DNA from: Acidobacteriota bacterium
Lineage (GTDB): Bacteria; Acidobacteriota; Terriglobia; UBA7540
Length of the DNA: 11,782 nt
Assembly: GCA_003171295.1 (NCBI GenBank)
Contig: PMYF01000015.1
Location: 2,922 to 14,703, forward strand
Reading direction: 5' to 3'
A model generated the notes under the pieces. It worked only from the letters and a program-made list of their open reading frames with translations, was not told the origin of the DNA and did not search any database. Both the position numbers and the translations under genes were made by a program. Shown piece after piece: positions 6,155 to 11,782 of the stretch. Each line of letters begins with the position of its first letter. Position 1 is the stretch's first letter.

Positions 6155-7375
6155 TCAATTCTGAGACCCCGACTTCTTCTTGCTGGGTTCGGTGAACATC
6201 ATCTGCACTTGCGTCCCAGCTGGGACAGTCACAATCAAGTGCTCGCTCACTCCTAGCTGTTGAATCTGTGTGTCCGCTGCCTGACCCATGTTCTGTGCGG
6301 CCTGGGCCCGCATCATGTCCGCTTCGCTTAGGGAGCCGCTCACATTGTTGCCGGCAAACATCGCCGTGGTCGAACCAAGGCCGCTAAGTGCCGCAAGGAG
6401 GAATTGCTTTCCGCGGTTGCGTCCTGTCACGGTGCCTTTCAGGGCACTCATCCGCTGATCCAGTCCAATCGCGCTTATGGAAATATCCTCGCCATTCGGT
6501 AGATGAATCGAATTGAAATGAATACCCACAATCCCCGTTGAGCTTGCCTGCTCGATTTCTCCGATGACGCGGGAGCCTGCTGGAATGATGACGATGCCGT
6601 TGCGCCGGTAGTCGTAGTCGACGACTCCAATGACCGGGGCCTTTGTCGCTGTAGTGGCGACCAACTCCAGATGTGTGGCTATGTGGTATCCAGGCTGGTA
6701 TCCGAAATTGGTGATCAGTGGCTCCTCACTGTCCGATGAGAGATGCGCTTGCTCTGCTGCTTCAGGGGTGTTCAGTACGAATGTCAGCGAGGGTTTGGTT
6801 ACCTGGGCAAGCCGAAGTGAAGCCATATTGTTGTTTCTTACTCTCCCACCGCCTCCCGCCGAGGATGAATAGTCTGGCGCAGCCCATTGGCCATTGCCTC
6901 CAGCTTGCTGCTGATTGAAACCCTCAATCGATCCGAGAGGCTGCCCGGTCTGATCGGCGTTGCGTGTATGCTGGATGTCGTCCGCGCTTGTGTCCTCCTT
7001 ATTGATCTGCTGCGGTTGCTCCGCTTGTTGGTCGGTCGGCAGATTGCTCTGGTTAGTCGCCGGCGCAGAGCCGTTGGCTGTCGGCTGTGCCAACGCTTTG
7101 GGCTCATCCTGCTTTGATTTGGCTGCCGGATGATGAAAGAACATCGAAAAAAGCACGATAAGGCCAATGGCCCCTACGATGGCGATGAGCGGCTTGCTGG
7201 CCTTCTTGTCCGAGCCCAGAAAGGACCGCTTGATCGTGGGCTTTTCCTCCGGTTCGGGGATTGGGGCCCCTGCATTCGGGACCTCTGAGCGGTCATTCGC
7301 TTCCGCTGGCTCCGGATACGCCTGGTGTGGCCTTCCGTTTGAATCTATGTCTTGGGGCAACTCGATCTGCACCAT
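6155..7375 (-). CDS. virB10: VirB10/TrbI-type T4SS channel protein
   Basis: VirB10 proteins span both membranes and join the inner-membrane energised complex to the outer-membrane pore. This 406-residue protein shows the expected order. A cytoplasmic Pro/Glu-rich N-terminus (1-60) leads to one membrane helix (about 62-80, KPLIAIVGAIGLIVLF). A Gln/Asn/Pro-rich periplasmic linker covers about 81-190. The C-terminal beta-barrel domain starts near 197. Family motifs include PAGSRVIGE (265-273), a hydrophobic antenna-like stretch around GKQFLLAALSGLGS (322-335) and VPAGTQV near the end (384-390). Start ATG at 7375 has AGGAG upstream and lies 20 bases after the VirB9-like stop, so the two are probably co-translated. 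Confidence in the family is high; RP4 TrbI is the nearest named relative I would cite. Confidence 0.92.
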   Translation of the reverse strand: MVQIELPQDIDSNGRPHQAYPEPAEANDRSEVPNAGAPIPEPEEKPTIKRSFLGSDKKASKPLIAIVGAIGLIVLFSMFFHHPAAKSKQDEPKALAQPTANGSAPATNQSNLPTDQQAEQPQQINKEDTSADDIQHTRNADQTGQPLGSIEGFNQQQAGGNGQWAAPDYSSSAGGGGRVRNNNMASLRLAQVTKPSLTFVLNTPEAAEQAHLSSDSEEPLITNFGYQPGYHIATHLELVATTATKAPVIGVVDYDYRRNGIVIIPAGSRVIGEIEQASSTGIVGIHFNSIHLPNGEDISISAIGLDQRMSALKGTVTGRNRGKQFLLAALSGLGSTTAMFAGNNVSGSLSEADMMRAQAAQNMGQAADTQIQQLGVSEHLIVTVPAGTQVQMMFTEPSKKKSGSQN

Positions 7376-7395
7376 CTCGGACTCTCCTCTTCTGA

Positions 7396-8682
7396 TTAGC
7401 GCTCTGCGGGTACGAACGGAACCGGCACCAACAAGGCGGTATCAACCTCGCTGGCATTTGCGATCTGCAACAGAAGTCGTTCCTTTTTGTACTTGAATCC
7501 AGGTCGGTCGAATTCGACGGCCGCATCCAGGCGTTCACCCGGTGCCAACTTGAACTTGCTCATCCTGTAGTCGGTGATGGGTAGCTGTTCGGCCAGGGCC
7601 TCTGGGTGCTTCTTATCCACCTTCCCCTTCTTGCTTGCCTTGGCTGGGTTATTGAATTCCAGCAATGGTGGCAGCACTTCAATCCACCGGCCGCTGCGGT
7701 TGAGGACTGAATAAGACACCGCGACAGAATCGCCACGCTGTACAGACCGGCCAAGCGACGCGGACAGATCGGCGCTGGCATGCTTGTTTTCTGGGTAAAT
7801 GCGCGCCAACTCATCCGCTGTGGTGTAGTGAGGCGCCGCGATCCGCTTTTGCTCCTGGTACAGGGCCTCGATGGAGGATGCCGGAGAGGATTTAGCAGGA
7901 GAAGGAAATGGAGACTCGGCTTCGGCTACTGGCGTTGAGTCGGTCACTACCGTTGAGGGATCGGGAGAGCGGTCGCGCTGCCGTTCTGTCTTTCCATTCC
8001 GCTGCGGTTCCGACATTGGCGCCGATGCCACAGGAGCTGCAGGAGCGGTAGATGAGGCGGGCTGCGCAACTTGTTCGGCCACATCCGAAGCTGACGACCC
8101 CAGCAGCAGGCTGTGCGGCTGGCCGTAATCCACAACGAAATCGACCGGGTCTGTGCTTCCCTGGTCTCCTGCCGAAATTACTCGGATGGAGAGTGTGCGC
8201 CCGGAACGAAGAGCGATCACGACATTACTGTCTATCTTCTTTTGCGTCGTCGGCTTGAGAAACACAAGTCGCGGCTCGGATTTATCGTGTTCTGCCGCAA
8301 TCAGCGTCGGCGCGCCAACCGCAAGCGAAGTGACCGGTTCCGGTAAACGCACGACTGTGGTGAACAGTGGCCTCAAATGAACCGTGTACACATCGTCCGT
8401 GCTCACGATCTCGTGGTCCACATTCGGCGTCAAAGGCGCCTGCTTGGGAACCAAGTCGTCGTCCTCGTCCGCTTGACCCTCCCCCAGTGCATTGGGGATG
8501 GGTTGGGCAGCGTCCGGTGAGGAGCTGGGAACAGCTGGCTGCTGGCCAGCTTGTGGCGCACCCGGCAACCCGGTGGTAGGAAGGTCCTGCCCATGAAGGA
8601 AGGCGCATGCCAACAAGAGCGCCACGCATGCCGCACCTTCAAGGGCGTAGCGTTTCGTCCTGATGCCGCAGAAGTTCGTCAT
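7396..8682 (-). CDS. VirB9/TrbG-like periplasmic T4SS protein with extra C-terminal domain
   Basis: The 428-residue protein has a signal peptide (about 12-32, ending near HGQ-D) and a Pro/Gly/acidic stretch. A beta-rich domain at about 97-190 recalls the VirB9/TrbG N-domain: VYTVHLRPLFTTVVRLPEPV, then a strand set ending in LSIRVIS. A Pro/Ser/Ala-rich linker spans about 200-275. The C-terminal region (305-428) looks like an immunoglobulin-like sandwich (VAVSYSVLNRSGRWIEVLPP, and the strand RLLLQIANAS) rather than the usual VirB7-binding VirB9 C-domain. Its position directly before virB10 is canonical for VirB9. Start ATG at 8682 has GGAGG 7 bases upstream and overlaps the transglycosylase gene by 44 bases. 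The family is inferred from context and fold pattern; sequence similarity to known VirB9 appears low. Confidence 0.75.
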   Translation of the reverse strand: MTNFCGIRTKRYALEGAACVALLLACAFLHGQDLPTTGLPGAPQAGQQPAVPSSSPDAAQPIPNALGEGQADEDDDLVPKQAPLTPNVDHEIVSTDDVYTVHLRPLFTTVVRLPEPVTSLAVGAPTLIAAEHDKSEPRLVFLKPTTQKKIDSNVVIALRSGRTLSIRVISAGDQGSTDPVDFVVDYGQPHSLLLGSSASDVAEQVAQPASSTAPAAPVASAPMSEPQRNGKTERQRDRSPDPSTVVTDSTPVAEAESPFPSPAKSSPASSIEALYQEQKRIAAPHYTTADELARIYPENKHASADLSASLGRSVQRGDSVAVSYSVLNRSGRWIEVLPPLLEFNNPAKASKKGKVDKKHPEALAEQLPITDYRMSKFKLAPGERLDAAVEFDRPGFKYKKERLLLQIANASEVDTALLVPVPFVPAER

Positions 8683-9148
8683 CGTAGTACCTCCGGATGG
8701 TTCTCACGTAGTCGGTTACCGAACGGTTGGAATATGCCAGGCCGCGCCGTTCGAGTGGATGCGACCCCGCGTAATATGCGGCGGCCACTAGCCGCAGGTC
8801 GCCAAAGCGCTTGATAAGGTCAGCGAGATACTGCACACCTCCGCTGATGTTCTCGGTTACCGAAAACGGGTTGCGCACTCCATAAAAGCGCGCTGTGCCG
8901 GGCATCAACTGCATCAGGCCCATGGCTCCCTTGTCGGAGACCCTTTTGGGATGCCATTGCGATTCGGCACGGATAATTGCATGCACAAGCGGGCGCGGAA
9001 CCCTGTAGTGATCGGCATAAGCATCCGCATAATATGCGGCCTCAGCAGGTTCCTGCGACGGGAAAGCGGCCGTACCTGCGTAGGCCCGCAAAGAGGCGAG
9101 AGCGATGAGGATGGTAGCGCCAGCTGAGGCGAAGGATCTAGGTGGCAT
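8639..9148 (-). CDS. Periplasmic lytic transglycosylase (SLT family, VirB1-like)
   Basis: It cleaves the glycan strands of peptidoglycan, making room for the secretion channel. The 169-residue protein has a signal peptide (1-24, ending RAYA-G) and a single SLT domain. The catalytic Glu is at 62 in IIRAESQWHP, followed by SDKGAMGLMQLMPGTA (71-86) and a helix with GGVQYLADL. The third motif reads AAAYYAGS (122-129), where most relatives have AYNAGP; the Asn is replaced by Tyr. The chosen ATG at 9148 has GAGG 6 bases upstream and overlaps the MoxR stop by 11 bases. An earlier in-frame start at 9208 would place 20 Pro/Arg-rich residues before the signal peptide and is less likely. Enzyme family is secure; the VirB1-like role is from context. 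Confidence 0.92.
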   Translation of the reverse strand: MPPRSFASAGATILIALASLRAYAGTAAFPSQEPAEAAYYADAYADHYRVPRPLVHAIIRAESQWHPKRVSDKGAMGLMQLMPGTARFYGVRNPFSVTENISGGVQYLADLIKRFGDLRLVAAAYYAGSHPLERRGLAYSNRSVTDYVRTIRRYYDDELLRHQDETLRP

Positions 9149-10235
9149 TGGCAACCTCGGACAATTGCGACTGTTGTCCCTGGGACTCCGCAGTTTCGGC
9201 GGAATCAAAAGAAGACCGTTGTGGGTTCTCAGTAGTCTCCAGGGTCAAATCCGGGATATCTTCAAGGTTCAAACCTTGCAGGCTCTTTATTGCGGTAGCC
9301 AGGATTGACGCAAACTGGTCCTTCGTGCGCATCCTGCTCAGGTCTTTGGTGCGCTTCACAAGTAGTGGGTACACAACCTCGCTGAGCTCCGGCGTGAGGA
9401 CCGGCCAGCCCATCATTTCCATTACCTGTGCCAAGTCGTTCATCTCGGAGATGCTGGGCGGCTTCTCAAGGTTGAACGCCCTCAGCGCGTGCGCGAACCC
9501 AGCAATGAACAGATGAGTGCGCGGAGACAGGGTAGGGGACTTGCGCGCAACGATGGTCGCTTGCTGCATCGCCGACGGATGCTCAAGGAGCAAGTACAAA
9601 GAACGCCGCCGCAACGGATCGCCGATCTCCCGTTCTGCATTCGAGGTGAGGATTGTGAACGGGATGGTCTTCGCGGTGATGGTTCCCAGGCCGGGAACCG
9701 ACAACTGCCATACACTCAACAATTCCAACAGCATCGCCTCGAACGCATGGGGAATTTTGTCGATTTCGTCGATAAGCAGAATGACCCGCTCAGGGGCCTC
9801 GATCGCTTGAAGGAGAGGCCCGGCGATAAAGAACTCTCGTGACACAATCTCCTCCCGGAGTTGGCGCCAGTCCCGGTTCGCCTCCTTATTGATAAGAACG
9901 TACAGCTCCTGCATCGCGCGGTTGTATTCGCCAATGGCCTCCTTGTCGCTGATGCCGTCATAGCATTGCAGCCGAACCAGTGGCATTCCGCTTGCGCGCG
10001 AAAGCGAGACTGCCAATTCCGTCTTGCCGGCACCGGCCGGGCCTTCCTGGAGAATGGGGCGCCTAAGATGCGATGCGTAGAAGATGGTATGCGTGGTGAC
10101 CAAATTGGTGATATATCCCACATTGCCCAGGGCGCGCTGAACAGCTTGATGCGACGCAAACATATCGTCGTCCCTGACCTGGACCAACTCGTTATTGGCA
10201 ATCTGCGTTTCCATAGCTCCGAGGACACCGTACAA
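9138..10235 (-). CDS. MoxR-type AAA+ ATPase
   Basis: MoxR proteins are AAA+ ATPases that remodel or mature partner complexes, usually alongside a von Willebrand A-domain protein. This 365-residue protein has Walker A GPAGAGKT (65-72), Walker B VILLIDEID (151-159), sensor-1 TSNA (197-200) and the arginine-finger region DPLRRRS (206-212). A lid domain follows (about 215-320). The last roughly 45 residues are polar and Ser/Glu/Gln-rich. Start is TTG at 10235: an AGGAGG sits 8 bases upstream, while the internal ATG at codon 8 has its GGAG only two bases away. The stop is overlapped by the transglycosylase gene, tying it to the T4SS train. No VWA partner is visible in the window. Its role, for example channel assembly or activation, is inferred only from position. 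Confidence 0.88.
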   Translation of the reverse strand: MYGVLGAMETQIANNELVQVRDDDMFASHQAVQRALGNVGYITNLVTTHTIFYASHLRRPILQEGPAGAGKTELAVSLSRASGMPLVRLQCYDGISDKEAIGEYNRAMQELYVLINKEANRDWRQLREEIVSREFFIAGPLLQAIEAPERVILLIDEIDKIPHAFEAMLLELLSVWQLSVPGLGTITAKTIPFTILTSNAEREIGDPLRRRSLYLLLEHPSAMQQATIVARKSPTLSPRTHLFIAGFAHALRAFNLEKPPSISEMNDLAQVMEMMGWPVLTPELSEVVYPLLVKRTKDLSRMRTKDQFASILATAIKSLQGLNLEDIPDLTLETTENPQRSSFDSAETAESQGQQSQLSEVANAT

Positions 10236-10322
10236 TAAGCCGACCTCCTGCCGTAACGTCTACACGGGACTTTTTTGTGAACCATGCAGAAACGTCCGTA
10301 AGGCCTTGAGTGCAGCGGATTG
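10236..10322 (-). promoter_or_regulatory. Short spacer with strong ribosome site before the MoxR gene
   Basis: This 87-base spacer separates the zinc-ribbon gene from the MoxR gene. Its clearest element is AGGAGG at 10249-10244 on the minus strand, 8 bases before the TTG at 10235, which decides that start. An A-run (AAAAAAG) lies in the middle. No convincing promoter hexamer pair or terminator hairpin was found. Confidence 0.5.
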
Positions 10323-10823
10323 TTATCGCTCCAATATCGTGCGTCCACCGCACTTGTCGCAGAAATAGCTGCGCCGCCAATCACTCATACGCTGCGGATA
10401 GAAGCCAAAGTTGTTGACGCCAGCCGTCACAGCCAAGAGCAAGGCTCCCCAAGCGAGGTAGTATCCAGCCAAGTCGAACAGGCCGGAGATTCGAATCCAC
10501 TTGTCCGCGCTCCATCGCGTACCGAGAAAGAACAGTGTGACGAGGAGTGCGGGCGACCAGGGCAGCCGAATTGGGGGGCTGCAATGATTGGCCAGAACCG
10601 ATTGACGCTTGGTGCGCTCGTATCCGTGCTTGAGAATAAGGCCCTTGATGCGGGTGTAGAAGGTTGTGCCTCGCCCGTAAATCGCGGAGAAGGGGCGGAT
10701 ATACGGGTTGCCACAAAGGGCACACACAGGTGGTTGGAACTGAGATAGCGCAACGTCGGGTGTCCTCCTGCGGCGGAGGTTGCGATTGCGTGGGTAAGAA
10801 GAATACTGGATCTGGTCGCTCAC
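10323..10823 (-). CDS. Membrane protein with two separated CxxC zinc-ribbon halves
   Basis: I do not recognise this 166-residue protein. After a basic N-terminus it has CALCG (34-38) followed by SAIYGRGTTF. Two hydrophobic segments come next (about 88-103 and 114-138), then a C-terminal FCDKCGG (154-160). The two CxxC pairs would sit on the same side of the membrane if both helices span it, so together they could form one zinc-binding site. The start is GTG at 10823, overlapping the upstream TGA as GTGA, with GAGG upstream. The frame stays open to 11072, but that stretch is Arg/Ser-rich shadow of the upstream gene. Hydrophobic patterning and Cys pairing support a real gene. A role as a small T4SS-associated membrane factor is a guess. 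Confidence 0.7.
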   Translation of the reverse strand: MSDQIQYSSYPRNRNLRRRRTPDVALSQFQPPVCALCGNPYIRPFSAIYGRGTTFYTRIKGLILKHGYERTKRQSVLANHCSPPIRLPWSPALLVTLFFLGTRWSADKWIRISGLFDLAGYYLAWGALLLAVTAGVNNFGFYPQRMSDWRRSYFCDKCGGRTILER

Positions 10824-11782
10824 GCAAACCTCGACTGAATGGACGCTGCGGATGCGGACGCGAGCGTCTCGGCTTGCGCAGTTGTCTGCGGCGCGGGAAT
10901 TGGCTGATTGACCGGCTGTGCAAAGCCGCCGGATAGGGTCGCTCGCGTGGGGATCGCCGACGTCGTTGGAGCGGAGACTCGAGTTGGGGCCACCGCGGTG
11001 GCTGGGTCGGTTCGCGGTAGAACCGCCGGAATCGGCAGGATTTCGCCGTGAGTTCGCGGGTTCCACATCCAATGCGCGTAGCTTGATGCTGAGGCGGAGG
11101 CTTCGACCTGCGCCACGTCCGCCGAGGACTCGGCGTCTAACACATAAAGTGCCACCGGATCGTTTCCGTGGTCGGTGAGCAAGAAGGTCGGCATTGGCGC
11201 AGCTGTCGGCCGGTTGTAGCGTAAGATTCTGAGGAATGTCCTCTTCTCGGCTACGAGCTTTTGGATTATGGCCAGTTCATAGATGTTGTCGTAAGGAATC
11301 CACTCTTCACTGACAAACATCAGACACACTTCTTCAAGCATTGGCGTGCCTTCCGGGGAGACACTGAAGGTTCCGGTCAGAATCATGTGGCCTGGTTGCT
11401 TGCCGGTCCACATGCGCATCTCCTTGCCAAAGTGCCGCAGTAGCCGTTCATGGAGTTTTTGCTCCATCACGAACGGACAATCGGGAAGATGATAGAAGAC
11501 GGTGCGAAAACCCATCCCGGCCTGTTCAATATCCTTCACCTCGGCGATCACCAGCAAGAGTTGGTGGCCATTCTTGCCATCAGTTCCGGAGATTCTGGCG
11601 AAACGTTCACGCCGCCGGCCAGCAATCTCTTCACGGTGTTCCTTTGTCCATGCTTCGGGCAGAAAGAGGTAGTGCTGCAGGTTGTCTTGTTTGACGGTCT
11701 TCTGGTCGGCGGCAATTGTCAGGCTCTCGTTGACAAAGGTCCAATTTCGTCTCGCGTTCTTGCCTGGCCAATTGGTGAGACC
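10820..11782 (-). CDS. Unknown protein, 5' truncated at the window edge (possibly DUF1173-like)
   Basis: The reading frame is open from the right edge, so 320 C-terminal residues are visible and the start lies outside. An internal TTG near 11557 is not needed as a start because the same frame continues upstream with protein-like sequence (RRNWTFVNESLTIAADQ, then LQHYLFLPEAWTKEHREE). The body has mixed alpha/beta patterning: QLLLVIAEVKDIEQ, then FVSEEWIPYDNIYELAIIQK, then RTFLRILRYN and MPTFLLTDHG. From memory, the order 'evKdie... wiPyd... fLRYn... FlLtD' resembles DUF1173, a family of unknown function found on mobile elements; this is unverified. After about residue 240 the chain becomes Ala/Pro/Thr-rich low-complexity sequence. 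The stop overlaps the next GTG. No catalytic motif was recognised. Confidence 0.7.
   Translation of the reverse strand, partial: GLTNWPGKNARRNWTFVNESLTIAADQKTVKQDNLQHYLFLPEAWTKEHREEIAGRRRERFARISGTDGKNGHQLLLVIAEVKDIEQAGMGFRTVFYHLPDCPFVMEQKLHERLLRHFGKEMRMWTGKQPGHMILTGTFSVSPEGTPMLEEVCLMFVSEEWIPYDNIYELAIIQKLVAEKRTFLRILRYNRPTAAPMPTFLLTDHGNDPVALYVLDAESSADVAQVEASASASSYAHWMWNPRTHGEILPIPAVLPRTDPATAVAPTRVSAPTTSAIPTRATLSGGFAQPVNQPIPAPQTTAQAETLASASAASIQSRFA

Noticed and set aside
9716..10384. 222-codon minus-strand frame overlapping the MoxR gene
   Set aside because: It is in a different frame from the MoxR motifs and is Arg/Ser/Cys-rich; the MoxR frame carries Walker A, Walker B and sensor motifs.
10824..11072. 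N-terminal extension of the zinc-ribbon protein
   Set aside because: The extra 83 codons are low-complexity Arg/Ser/Asn sequence overlapping the upstream gene; the GTG at 10823 has a GAGG and a GTGA overlap.
1..11782. CRISPR array, tRNA, rRNA, insertion sequence or att site
   Set aside because: No regularly spaced repeats, cloverleaf-like sequence, transposase gene or terminal repeats were found by reading both strands.

Overview
All convincing genes in this window lie on the minus strand and form one dense, largely overlapping gene train, read from high to low coordinates. The core is a type IV secretion system (T4SS) of a diderm bacterium: a VirB9/TrbG-like periplasmic protein, a VirB10/TrbI channel protein, a VirB3/TraL/TrbD-like inner-membrane protein, a VirB4/TrbE-type ATPase and a VirB1-like lytic transglycosylase. 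The moderately high GC content, the paired VirB9/VirB10 proteins (which imply an outer membrane) and the low similarity to textbook Agrobacterium, F or RP4 proteins would suit Acidobacteriota (Terriglobia-like). That taxonomic guess is inference; no taxonomic marker gene is present.

Layout in transcription order: (1) a 5'-truncated gene entering from the right edge, unknown but possibly DUF1173-like (10820-11782); (2) a small membrane protein with two separated CxxC pairs (10323-10823); (3) a MoxR-type AAA+ ATPase (9138-10235); (4) a lytic transglycosylase (8639-9148); (5) VirB9/TrbG-like (7396-8682); (6) VirB10/TrbI (6155-7375); (7) a 91-residue Cys-containing membrane protein (5737-6012); (8) a VirB2-like pilin candidate (5106-5480); (9) a six-helix membrane protein (4322-5074); (10) a four-helix membrane protein (3846-4331); (11) a protein carrying two copies of the pilin-like helical hairpin (3386-3853); (12) VirB3/TraL-like (3000-3386); (13) the VirB4 ATPase (212-3007); (14) the start of an exported protein running off the left edge (1-215).

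The genes plausibly work together. The transglycosylase opens the peptidoglycan. VirB9 and VirB10 build the envelope-spanning channel. VirB3, the multi-helix membrane proteins and VirB4 form the inner-membrane, energised part. The VirB2-like proteins supply pilus or channel subunits. No VirB11, VirD4 coupling protein, relaxase or VirB8 is seen, so conjugation versus protein secretion cannot be decided here.

The unusual points are these. A single pilin-like two-helix module recurs in three or more neighbouring genes. A MoxR ATPase sits in the train with no von Willebrand A partner in view. A pair of perfect inverted repeats lies between the pilin gene and the next membrane gene. The VirB9-like protein has a non-canonical architecture. 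Many junctions overlap by only 1-11 bases with GTG or TTG starts, which points to translational coupling.
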